Below, piece by piece: positions 1-7,704 of a DNA stretch of 64,000 nucleotides. The stretch is from Cupriavidus sp. IDO (GTDB taxonomy: Bacteria; Pseudomonadota; Gammaproteobacteria; Burkholderiales; Burkholderiaceae). The notes under the pieces are model-generated. The model did no database searches and was not told the DNA's origin. It saw nothing but the letters and a program-made list of their open reading frames with translations. How positions within the stretch are numbered: the stretch's first letter is position 1; every line of letters begins with the position of its first letter. The stretch lies in the NCBI RefSeq assembly GCF_000812465.1, contig NZ_JWMA01000199.1, positions 62,001 through 126,000 of the forward strand, written 5' to 3'. The translations under genes were made by a program, and so were the position numbers.

Positions 1-323
1 CGGCGATCGAGGGCGCGCCGCGCAGCGAGAACTACGCCGCCACCAAGGGCGGCGTCATTTCAATGATGCGCGGCCTGGCCGTCGAGTACGCCCGCCGCGG
101 CATCCGCGCGCATTCCATCCTGCCGGGCTGGATCAAGACCGAGATGACCGGCGCCGCGCAGGCCAACGACGCCTTCCAGGAAATGGTGCACAAGCGCGTG
201 CCGATGCGCCGCTGGGGCGAAGGCAGCGACTTCGGCGGCATTGCCGTGTACCTGATGAGTCCGGCGTCGGCCTACCACACCGGCGATACTTTCGTCATCG
301 ACGGCGGCTATACGCTGTTCTGA
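1..323 (+). CDS. SDR-family oxidoreductase, C-terminal part (5' end outside window)
   Basis: The open frame enters from the left edge, with complete codons from base 3, and stops at 321-323. It shows the short-chain dehydrogenase/reductase active-site motif YAATKGG (catalytic Tyr and Lys) near the edge. The usual C-terminal half follows: a helix, the PGWIKTEM segment after the active site, and a terminal GDTFVIDGGYTLF, the classical SDR C-terminal signature. The enzyme would be a cytosolic NAD(P)-dependent alcohol/ketone oxidoreductase. The N-terminal cofactor motif is not visible, so substrate and cofactor cannot be judged. It converges on tauY; a perfect hairpin lies between them. Confidence 0.9.
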   Translation, partial: AIEGAPRSENYAATKGGVISMMRGLAVEYARRGIRAHSILPGWIKTEMTGAAQANDAFQEMVHKRVPMRRWGEGSDFGGIAVYLMSPASAYHTGDTFVIDGGYTLF

Positions 324-377
324 GTGAAGCTGGCCAGGCACCGCGCGTCGAGATGCTCCTGCCCTCTCCCCCTGCCC

Positions 378-397
378 CTCTCCCGCAAGCGGGAGAG
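378..397. repeat. REP-like 20-bp palindrome, copy 1
   Basis: Perfect inverted repeat CTCTCCCGC-AA-GCGGGAGAG in the gap between the convergent SDR gene and tauY. An identical 20-mer occurs at 13423-13442 between xsc and pta. The short GC-rich hairpin lacks a T-run, so it is a dispersed intergenic palindrome or processing/stabilising hairpin rather than a clear terminator. Confidence 0.7.
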
Positions 398-438
398 GAG
401 AGACCACCACCGGCATATCCAGGGCTGCCGGCGGCGTG

Positions 439-1878
439 CTACAGCACGTCGTCCTTCAGGTGATACCAGTGGTAGAGGACCCGCTGGCCAAGCCGGCGGA
501 ACGGCGCGAATGCCTGCGATTCCACCATCTCGCGCACATTGGGGAACGGCAATGCCGAGCGGAAGATCGGCAGGTCCGGTCCCGGGCTCTTGCCGGCAAC
601 CATCGCGGCCATGCGGCGGCCGGCCTGGGCGGAGTACATGACGCCGTTGCCGCCATAGCCCAGTGCATAGAACACCGACTGCGCGGGATCAGGACGGAAG
701 ATGCGGGGCATCATGTCATGGCTCACATCCACCCAGCCCCACCACGAGTAGTCGACCTGGATGCCCTGCAGCGCCGGGAATTTGCGGTGCATGTCGGCAA
801 TCAGCTTCTGGCGGTACTGGTCCTGCGGGGCGTCGTTGCCGGTGATGGCGCTGCGGCTGCCGATCTGCAGGCGGCCATCGGGCATCAGGCGGTAGTAATG
901 GCGCAGGATGCGGGTATCCGTGATGACCTGCGTCGTGCGGAAGTTGCACGCCTCACGCTCCTGCGCCGTGAGCGGGCGCGTGACGATGGAGTTGGAAAGG
1001 ATCGGGAAGAGCCGGTTCTTCAGTTGTGCGTGCAGCGACTGCGACGTATAGCCGCCGGTCGCTACCGCCACCGTGCGCGCGCGCACGATGCCGCCAGGCG
1101 TGCGCAGGTAATGCACGCCGTTGCGCGTCTCCCAGCCGGTCACCGGGCTGGACGGGTGGACTTTCGCGCCGAGCGCGCGGGCGCGGCGCAGGTAGCCGAA
1201 GGCAAGCTTGCCGGCGTGGATGCCGATGCCTTCCGGTTCGTGCATGGCGCCGGCGGCTTCCTTGTCGTCGACGTATTCGCGCTTGACGGTATCGGCGTCG
1301 AGGATGCGTGCGTCGTACTTGAAGACTTCGCGCAGGATCTTCGCTTCCTTCTCCAGCGCCGGCATGACCTTGGCGCGATGGGCGATGTACAGGTGCCCGC
1401 CGGGCTGCGGATCGCAGTCGATGTCCTTGATCAGGCTCTTGAAGGTCTCCATGCCGGCGCAGACTTCTTCATGCAGGCGCAGCGCCGTGTTCAGGCCATA
1501 GCGCTGGATCCATTGCGAGCGCTTCAGCCGCCCCGACGCGCACTGCGCCTGGCCGCCGTTGCGCGTGCTGCAGCCCCAGCTGACGCGGTTGGCTTCGAGC
1601 ACGGTGGCCTTGATGCCGTGTTCCTGCGCCAGGAAGATCGCGCAGGTCAGGCCGGTGAAGCCGGAACCGATGATGGCCACGTCGACATCGATGTCGTGCG
1701 TGATCGGGCCGTCGTCTGCCGGCGGTTCGCCGGCGGTGCCGATCCAGTACGTCGGCGCGTACTCGCGGCCGTGGCCGGGGGTAGGGGTATGCAGCGGATC
1801 GTAGGCGGGATCGTACGGGCGCGACGGCGCCGTCGAATGTTCACCGGTGAGGATGCTGCGTGTGGCAACGGCTTGCAT
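439..1878 (-). CDS. tauY: Taurine dehydrogenase large subunit TauY (FAD-dependent oxidoreductase)
   Basis: 479 aa DAO-fold flavoprotein. The Rossmann motif DVAIIGSGFTGLTCAIFLAQ at about residues 65-84 binds FAD. The family's RNGGQ segment follows, and a C-terminal FYALGYGGNGVMYS closes the FAD site. The fold matches gamma-glutamylputrescine oxidase/TauY-type oxidases. The TauY call rests on the gene directly upstream, a small SnoaL-like subunit 16 bp away, and on xsc, pta and tauE nearby. Known TauXY oxidatively deaminates taurine to sulfoacetaldehyde and passes electrons towards cytochrome c. The start has a GGGAGA ribosome site. Without the context it would be called a generic amine oxidase. 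Confidence 0.82.
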   Translation of the reverse strand: MQAVATRSILTGEHSTAPSRPYDPAYDPLHTPTPGHGREYAPTYWIGTAGEPPADDGPITHDIDVDVAIIGSGFTGLTCAIFLAQEHGIKATVLEANRVSWGCSTRNGGQAQCASGRLKRSQWIQRYGLNTALRLHEEVCAGMETFKSLIKDIDCDPQPGGHLYIAHRAKVMPALEKEAKILREVFKYDARILDADTVKREYVDDKEAAGAMHEPEGIGIHAGKLAFGYLRRARALGAKVHPSSPVTGWETRNGVHYLRTPGGIVRARTVAVATGGYTSQSLHAQLKNRLFPILSNSIVTRPLTAQEREACNFRTTQVITDTRILRHYYRLMPDGRLQIGSRSAITGNDAPQDQYRQKLIADMHRKFPALQGIQVDYSWWGWVDVSHDMMPRIFRPDPAQSVFYALGYGGNGVMYSAQAGRRMAAMVAGKSPGPDLPIFRSALPFPNVREMVESQAFAPFRRLGQRVLYHWYHLKDDVL

Positions 1879-1894
1879 GGCGCGTCTCCCGGGT

Positions 1895-2305
1895 TCAGGC
1901 AGCAGCCTTTACAGCGACGGGAGGCCGGTCCTTGCGGTAGGCGTTCTTCACCGCGATCTTGCCGTCGCGGAAGGTGAACACGTCTACCATGCGCGCCTCG
2001 ATGCGCGCGCCGTCGGCACGGGTGCCGCGGAAGGTGGATTCGCTCACGCCGCGATCGCCGGCCACGAAGTGCTCGCCGTCCACCCACGCCGCATCCGGGA
2101 AAGTCTGCCAGGCCAGCAGGAAGCCTTCGCGCACGGCTTCGCGGCCGATAAAGCTGCGGCCGAGCAGCTCGCCGCCGGCCACGCCGTGGAAGGCGCAGTC
2201 ATCGGCCATGAAGCTCATCAGCGCTTCGATGTCGTGGCGGTTCCAGGCGTCGTTGAAGGCCTGCAGGAGGTCGGTGCCGACCTGGTTGGTGTTGCTTGCG
2301 CGCAT
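1895..2305 (-). CDS. tauX: Taurine dehydrogenase small subunit TauX (SnoaL-like)
   Basis: 136 aa single-domain protein of the SnoaL/NTF2-like alpha+beta-barrel fold. The N-terminal FNDAWNRHDIEALMSFMADDCAFHG and the later GREAVREGF are typical of the family. The start at 2305 was chosen because AAGGAGA precedes it; an upstream in-frame ATG at 2389 has no such site. It is 16 bp upstream of tauY and surely cotranscribed. SnoaL-like small subunits paired with a DAO-type large subunit characterise TauXY. The pairing is seen directly; the taurine assignment is inferred from context. Confidence 0.75.
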   Translation of the reverse strand: MRASNTNQVGTDLLQAFNDAWNRHDIEALMSFMADDCAFHGVAGGELLGRSFIGREAVREGFLLAWQTFPDAAWVDGEHFVAGDRGVSESTFRGTRADGARIEARMVDVFTFRDGKIAVKNAYRKDRPPVAVKAAA

Positions 2306-2383
2306 GTCTGGTCTCCTTGGTGTTGTCTGCCGGTGTCGGGTGTGGGATGCACACGCGCACCGGCCATGACTCGAGGATAGGGA

Positions 2384-2399
2384 AGCCACGCGCGTGGCT
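2384..2399. promoter_or_regulatory. 16-bp perfect palindrome upstream of tauXY
   Basis: AGCCACGC followed by GCGTGGCT forms a perfect dyad about 80 bp upstream of the tauX start, in the 144-bp gap after tauR. It may be an operator for tauXY or a hairpin ending the tauR message; there is no T-run, so an operator or processing hairpin is preferred. Confidence 0.4.
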
Positions 2400-2449
2400 G
2401 TAGCACCAGTTGGCAGGAATCGCTTGGGCCAGCGCTCGGGACGGGCGGG

Positions 2450-3991
2450 TCAGGCCGCGGAGGACACCTGTGGTGCGGCAGGCGCCGCTGCCTGCAGCTC
2501 GCGCACCACGGCGGCCAGCACGCGGATGCCGGGCTCGATGCGCTCGGTGGCGATCGACGAGTAGCCCAGCCGGAAGCCGTTGCGCGGCGCGGGCTCGGCC
2601 ATGAAGAAGACGCTGCCGGGCTCGATCAGCACACCCTGCGTCTCGGCCACGCGCGCCAGCGCATCGGCATCGAGCCAGGCCGGCCCCTCGATCCAGCAGG
2701 ACGCGCCGCCGGCGATGGGCACGGCGCGGAAGTCCGGCATGTGCGTGGCCAGCGCCGCCAGGACGGCTTCGGCACGCTCGCGGTGCGAGGCGGACAGGCG
2801 GCGCAGGTGCGCATCGTAGTGCCCGAGCGACAGGAACAGCGAGAAGGCGCGCTGGATATACGCGGAAGGATGCCGCAGCATCAGCCGGCGCACGCCGCGC
2901 AACTCGGCAATCAGCTTGGCCGGACCGACGATATAGCCGATACGCAATCCCGGCGCCAGGCTCTTGGACAGGCTGCCGACATAGATCACGCGGTTGCTGC
3001 GGTCCAGACTCTTCAGCGTCGGGGTGGGGTCGCCTTCGAAGCGGCTTTCGCTTTCGTAGTCGTCCTCGATCAGCACGAAGTCCGCTTCTTCGGCCTGCCG
3101 CAGCAGTGCCTGCCGGCGAGCCAGCGGCATGGTCACCGTGGTCGGGCACTGGTGGCTGGGGGTGACATAGACGTAGTCGCAGGCGCGCTGTGCGTCGGAC
3201 AGCACCAGCCCGTCGGCGTCGATGGGCAGCGGCACCAGTTGCGACGTATGGGTGCCGAAGATATTGCGCGCATCCGGATAGCCGGGTTCCTCGATGCCCA
3301 CGGGCGTGTCGCTGCTCACCAGCAGGTCGGCCAGCAGGTAAAGCGCCTGCTGCGCACCCACCGTGATCACGATCTCGTCCGCGCTCGCCCACACGCCGCG
3401 CCGCGGCAGCACGCGCGTGCGGATCTGCTGCACCAGGGACTCGTCGTCGCGCAGGAACATGTCCTGCGCCCACTCGTGGATGTCGAGCACGCTGAGCGCC
3501 TTCAGGCAGCATTCGCGCCAGTCGGCCGTGGGGAACAGCGCAGGGTCGTACTGGCCGTAGATGAACGGGTAGGGGTAGTCGCGCCAGTTGGCGCGCTTGA
3601 CGATATTGCGCTGCTGGGTGGGACGAAAGACGAAACGCCTATCCCAGTCAGGCTCGCCGTCGCGGGTGGGGACTTGCGCGCCGCGCAGCGAAGCGACACC
3701 ACTCACCCGCGTGCCGAGGATATCGGGATTGACGAAGTAGCCGCTGCGTTCGCGGGCGACGAGATAGCCTTCGTCCACCAGTTGCTGGTAGGCCAGCACC
3801 ACCGTGTTGCGGGCCACGCGCAGTTGCGCGGAGAGTTCGCGGCTGCTGGGCAGCGGCACGCCCAGCGGCAATTGCTCGTCCAGGATGGCGGAGACAAGCA
3901 TCTGGCGGATCTTGCCTTGCAGGCTCAGGCCGGACTGGGCGTGTTGCTGGAAGAGTTGGGCCCAGAGGGTGGTGGGGGATTTCAGGCTCAT
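2450..3991 (-). CDS. tauR: MocR-type transcriptional regulator with aminotransferase domain (TauR-like)
   Basis: 513 aa two-domain protein. Residues about 20-90 form a GntR winged helix-turn-helix (PLPSSRELSAQLRVARNTVVLAYQQLVDEGYL). The rest is a fold-type I aminotransferase-like domain with the PLP lysine in YVGSLSKSLAPGLRIGY and the cofactor segment FVLIEDDYESE. Such MocR regulators sense amino compounds or PLP, and TauR activates taurine genes in Rhodobacter. Here the gene sits directly upstream of tauXY and downstream of the permease, all on the same strand, which supports the TauR role. The ligand is inferred from context only. Confidence 0.82.
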   Translation of the reverse strand: MSLKSPTTLWAQLFQQHAQSGLSLQGKIRQMLVSAILDEQLPLGVPLPSSRELSAQLRVARNTVVLAYQQLVDEGYLVARERSGYFVNPDILGTRVSGVASLRGAQVPTRDGEPDWDRRFVFRPTQQRNIVKRANWRDYPYPFIYGQYDPALFPTADWRECCLKALSVLDIHEWAQDMFLRDDESLVQQIRTRVLPRRGVWASADEIVITVGAQQALYLLADLLVSSDTPVGIEEPGYPDARNIFGTHTSQLVPLPIDADGLVLSDAQRACDYVYVTPSHQCPTTVTMPLARRQALLRQAEEADFVLIEDDYESESRFEGDPTPTLKSLDRSNRVIYVGSLSKSLAPGLRIGYIVGPAKLIAELRGVRRLMLRHPSAYIQRAFSLFLSLGHYDAHLRRLSASHRERAEAVLAALATHMPDFRAVPIAGGASCWIEGPAWLDADALARVAETQGVLIEPGSVFFMAEPAPRNGFRLGYSSIATERIEPGIRVLAAVVRELQAAAPAAPQVSSAA

Positions 3992-4060
3992 GGCTTGGGT
4001 ATTGGGGGCGCATCAACGACCGCTGACGCATCCGGCAATCTGATCGCGCCCCAGCATACC

Positions 4061-5497
4061 TCAATACTCATGCAGATCCGGCCGAGGCACCTCCGCCAGC
4101 GGCACTACCGGCACCACGCCACGGCGAAACAGCTGCCTTGCCCCGAAGGCACCCAGCAGGATCGCCAGGCTCACCACCCCCAGCGCCAGCGGCGTACGCT
4201 GATCGGGAATGAATGCCATGGCCACCACGATGCCCAGCATGCCGATAATCGCCACATAGGTGAGATACGGAAAGCACCACATGCGCACACGCAGTTTCTC
4301 GGGGGCTTCACGCTCCAGCCGGCTGCGCAGCCGCAGTTGCGAGACGGCAATCAGGATGTAGACGAAGATCGCAACCGTGCCGTACGAATTGACCAGGAAG
4401 GCAAACACCTTGTCCGGCGAGACATAGGACATCACCACCGCGCCGTAGCCGAACAGCGTGCCCACCAGGATGGCGCGCACCGGCACGCCGTTGCGGCTCA
4501 CGCGGGCGAGCGACTTGGGGGCGTCGCCGCGGCGCGTCAGGGCGAACAGCATGCGCGAGGAGGCATAGAGGCCGGAGTTGAGCGCGGACAGCACGGCGGT
4601 CAGCACCACGGCGTTCATGATCTGCGCGGCGGCCGGCACGCCCATGGCGTTCAGGGCGCTGACATACGGCGTGGCGATGTTCGTGGAGTTCCACGGCACC
4701 AGGCAGACCACCAGCAGGATCGAGCCGACATAGAACACCAGCACGCGGGTAATCACCGAGCTGGTGGCCTTGGCCACGGCCTTCTGCGGTTCGGCGGTTT
4801 CCGCGGCGGCGATGGTGACGATCTCGGCGCCGAAGTAGAAGCCCGTGGCGGCCACCGCCCCGGTCAGCACCGGTACGATGCCATGCGGCATGAAGCCGCC
4901 GTTGGCGGTCAGGTTGGCGACCTGCATGCCGTGCGCGCCGGGAGCCAGGCCCAGCACGTACACGCCGGCGACGAACAGGAACACCATGATCGCGGCGACC
5001 TTGATCGACGCAAACCAGAACTCGAATTCGCCGAACGACTTCACGGAAATCAGGTTGGTCAGGGTCAGCATGACCAGCAAGACCAGGCTGATGATCCAGT
5101 TCGGGACGTCTGGCAGCCAGTAGCGCACCAGGTCGGCGCCGGCTACGGCCTCCAGCGCGACCACGATCACCCAGAAATACCAGTACATCCACCCGGTGAG
5201 GAAGCCGGACAGCTCGCCGACGGCGGGGCGGTCGCGCCAGGCTTCGCGGGCGTACTCGTAGAACGAGCCGCCGCCGGGCATGGCGCAGGCCAGTTCGCCC
5301 AGCATGCGCATCACCAGCACCACGAGCGTGCCGGTGATGAGAAAGGAAAGGACCGCGGCGGGTCCGGCCGACTTGATGACGACGCCACTGCCGACGAAGA
5401 GGCCGGCGCCGATGACGCCGCCCAGCGCGATCATTGTCATGTGGCGCTGCTTCAGGCCGTGCGACAGCCCTGTTTCGGGCTTCGGGTTGCTGATCAT
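4061..5497 (-). CDS. APC-superfamily amino acid permease (GabP-like), candidate taurine importer
   Basis: 478 aa integral membrane protein with about 12 hydrophobic segments. It carries the amino-acid transporter signature near the N terminus (LKQRHMTMIALGGVIGAGLFVG) and EYAREAWRDRPAVGELSGFLTGWMYW in the TM3-4 region, as in GABA/aromatic amino acid:H+ symporters. The start at 5497 has AGGAGA upstream; the longer frame to 5629 lacks one and runs into the leader. It lies 70 bp upstream of tauR on the same strand, and no tauABC transporter is present in the window, so taurine or a related amino acid is the likely substrate (inference). Its leader carries the GGAAC-GTTCC box shared with xsc. Confidence 0.85.
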   Translation of the reverse strand: MISNPKPETGLSHGLKQRHMTMIALGGVIGAGLFVGSGVVIKSAGPAAVLSFLITGTLVVLVMRMLGELACAMPGGGSFYEYAREAWRDRPAVGELSGFLTGWMYWYFWVIVVALEAVAGADLVRYWLPDVPNWIISLVLLVMLTLTNLISVKSFGEFEFWFASIKVAAIMVFLFVAGVYVLGLAPGAHGMQVANLTANGGFMPHGIVPVLTGAVAATGFYFGAEIVTIAAAETAEPQKAVAKATSSVITRVLVFYVGSILLVVCLVPWNSTNIATPYVSALNAMGVPAAAQIMNAVVLTAVLSALNSGLYASSRMLFALTRRGDAPKSLARVSRNGVPVRAILVGTLFGYGAVVMSYVSPDKVFAFLVNSYGTVAIFVYILIAVSQLRLRSRLEREAPEKLRVRMWCFPYLTYVAIIGMLGIVVAMAFIPDQRTPLALGVVSLAILLGAFGARQLFRRGVVPVVPLAEVPRPDLHEY

Positions 5498-5669
5498 GTT
5501 GTGTCTCCTGTACTGCGGATAGTCAGGCGCCACGGCTTCTTTCTGGTATAGGCGGCGCTGCAGGGAAATGCAGGCCCGGGCCGTGGTCGGTTCCACTCCT
5601 TGGGTGTCCTTGGAGGATCGGGAAATCATCCGTCCATGTCTGGCGTTCTCCGGTGGCTACTTAAAAAAT

Positions 5670-5684
5670 GGAACTTAAAGTTCC
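5670..5684. promoter_or_regulatory. IclR-type operator, copy at permease promoter
   Basis: GGAAC-TTAAA-GTTCC inside the permease/IclR divergent region. On the minus strand it reads TTTTTC-GGAAC-N5-GTTCC-ATTTTTTAAG. The same arrangement, with flanking T- and A-runs and a -10-like element, occurs upstream of xsc. Arms and spacing resemble IclR-family binding sites, and an IclR gene begins about 120 bp away. Confidence 0.65.
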
Positions 5685-5802
5685 GAAAAATGTTTTGTTA
5701 ACGGGAATGTAGGTCGCCAGAACGAAGAGGTCAACCGGAAGTTTCGATAATTGATATGATTTGTATCTGAAACTGAAACTTGTCTATGATGGGAGCCAGG
5801 TC

Positions 5803-6630
5803 ATGAACGATATGCGCCTCACCAAAAGTGATGCCCGGCCTGACGGGGACACGCCTGCACTGCGCCTGTTCGGCTTGCTGGAGGTCATCGCCGCCAAGGA
5901 CCACGCCTTCAACCTGCAGGCGCTGGTGGAAGAAACCGGCCTGCCCAAGCCCACGCTGCACCGCATGCTGCAGCAGCTGGAGGCGGCCGGCATGGTCCAG
6001 CGCAATGGCGACGGGCGCCAGTACGGCACCGGCCTGCGCCTGCGCCGGCTGGCTGAAAACCTGCTGCTGAACAACACCTCGCACGGCGCGCGCCACATGG
6101 TGCTGCGCAAGCTGGTGGAAGACGTGGGCGAGAGCTGCAACCTGACCGCGTTTTCGAGCGGCGAAGTACTGTACCTGGATCGTGTGGAGACGGCGGCGCC
6201 GCTGCGCTTCTACCTGCACCCGGGCTCGCGCGTGCCGGCCCATTGCTCGGCAACGGGCAAGCTGTTCCTGGCACAACTGGCGCCGGCGCAGCGCCAGCGC
6301 TTGCTGGCGCACACGGAGCTGGAGCGCTATACGGCGAACACGCTGACCGACCACGCGCAGCTGGAAGCCGAGCTGGAGCGCGTGAAGGGCGACGGCTATG
6401 CGATGGATGACGAAGAGTTCCTGCCGGGACTGATCTGCATCGGCGTGCTGGTGCCGGCGGCAGACGGCGGGAAATCGAACCTGGGACTGGCGCTGCAGGC
6501 ACCGGTCATGCGCGTGACGCGCGAGAAGGCGCTGCAGCTGCTGCCCGCATTGCAGCGTGCGGCGGGCGCGCTGGCGGCGATCGAGGCCGAAAGCGGCAAC
6601 GCCTGGGGCGGCGCGGACGAGGAGGAGTAG
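5803..6630 (+). CDS. IclR-family transcriptional regulator
   Basis: 275 aa. The N-terminal winged HTH (ALRLFGLLEVIAAKDHAFNLQALVEETGLPKPTLHRMLQQLEAAGMV, residues about 17-62) is followed by the IclR effector domain, with its typical GSRVPAHCSATGKLFLA loop at about 145-161. The start at 5803 is preferred (GGGAG upstream) over the TTG at 5761. It is divergent from the permease and lies 75 bp before cobS on the same strand. The GGAAC-N5-GTTCC boxes at the permease and xsc promoters are plausible targets. Effector unknown; a taurine-pathway intermediate would fit. Confidence 0.88.
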   Translation: MNDMRLTKSDARPDGDTPALRLFGLLEVIAAKDHAFNLQALVEETGLPKPTLHRMLQQLEAAGMVQRNGDGRQYGTGLRLRRLAENLLLNNTSHGARHMVLRKLVEDVGESCNLTAFSSGEVLYLDRVETAAPLRFYLHPGSRVPAHCSATGKLFLAQLAPAQRQRLLAHTELERYTANTLTDHAQLEAELERVKGDGYAMDDEEFLPGLICIGVLVPAADGGKSNLGLALQAPVMRVTREKALQLLPALQRAAGALAAIEAESGNAWGGADEEE

Positions 6631-6705
6631 CAGCCGCTGAGCGGCACCGCTGGCTCCTGCCCGTCATCGTCCAGATGAAGACAAGACGAGCAAGAGGAGC
6701 ACAAG

Positions 6706-7704
6706 GTGACGCAAGAGAAGTTTGGCAAGCCGGACCGGATGATTTCGGTGCGCAGCGCGTTCGGCATCGATTCCGGCCTGATGGTGCCGGCCTTCAGCGA
6801 GCGTGACGATCACGTGCCGGAGATCGATCCGGCCTACCGCTTCCAGCCCGAGGTGACGCTGGCGATTCTCTCTGGCTTCATGCGCGACCGCCGCGTGATG
6901 GTGCAGGGCCTGCACGGCAGCGGCAAATCCACGCATATCGAACAGGTGGCGGCGCGGCTGAACTGGCCATGCGTGCGCGTGAACCTCGATGGCCACATCA
7001 GCCGGCTGGACCTGGTCGGCAAGGACGCCATCGTGGTGCGCGACGGCCGGCAGGTCACCGAGTTCCAGGAGGGCATCGTACCGTGGGCGCTGCAGCGGCC
7101 GGTGGCATTGATCTTCGACGAATACGATGCGGGCCGGCCGGACGTGATGTTCGTGATCCAGCGCATCCTGGAGCGCGACGGCAAGTTCACGCTGCTCGAC
7201 CAGAACCGGGTGATCCATCCGCATCCGTCTTTCCGGCTGTTTGCCACATCCAATACCGTCGGGCTCGGCAACGTCAACGGCCTGTACCACGGCACGCAAC
7301 TGCTCAACCACGCGCAGATCGACCGCTGGAACGTGGTCGCCACGCTGGACTACCTGCCGCATGACGAGGAGGCCAGCATCGTGCTGGCGCGCGTGCCGGA
7401 GCTGGACAACGAGGCGGGGCGAGAGCTGGTGGACGCGATGGTTGCGCTCGCCGGCCTGACGCGCCGCGGGTTTGCCGCGGGCGACGTCTCCGCGCTGATG
7501 TCGCCGCGCACCGTGATCAGCTGGGCCGAGAACTGCCAGATCTTCCGCGACACGGCGCTGGCCTTCCGCCTCACGTTCCTGAACAAATGCGACGAGGCCG
7601 AGCGGCCGGTGGTGGCGGAGTACTTCCAGCGCTGCTTTGGCCATTTGCCTGGCGAGTCGGCCGGCGCATCCGGCGAGGCGGCCGAGCCGGAGCGCGCGCA
7701 ATGA
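6706..7704 (+). CDS. cobS: CobS-like AAA+ ATPase (cobaltochelatase subunit family)
   Basis: 332 aa, GTG start preceded by GAGGAG. The Walker A motif GLHGSGKST is at about residue 68, Walker B LIFDEYDAG follows, and the sensor-1 FATSNT is present. The whole length matches CobS, the MoxR-type ATPase that with CobT drives cobalt insertion by CobN in aerobic cobalamin synthesis. Its stop overlaps the cobT start (ATGA), so the two are translationally coupled. No cobN or other cob gene is in the window, so the partner enzyme is unknown; these proteins may serve another metal insertion or remodelling job. Confidence 0.85.
   Translation: MTQEKFGKPDRMISVRSAFGIDSGLMVPAFSERDDHVPEIDPAYRFQPEVTLAILSGFMRDRRVMVQGLHGSGKSTHIEQVAARLNWPCVRVNLDGHISRLDLVGKDAIVVRDGRQVTEFQEGIVPWALQRPVALIFDEYDAGRPDVMFVIQRILERDGKFTLLDQNRVIHPHPSFRLFATSNTVGLGNVNGLYHGTQLLNHAQIDRWNVVATLDYLPHDEEASIVLARVPELDNEAGRELVDAMVALAGLTRRGFAAGDVSALMSPRTVISWAENCQIFRDTALAFRLTFLNKCDEAERPVVAEYFQRCFGHLPGESAGASGEAAEPERAQ

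Noticed and set aside
2741-5551. Very long plus-strand open frame opposite tauR and the permease
   Set aside because: His/Gln/Arg-rich translation is the antisense of two well-supported genes; a GC-rich shadow.
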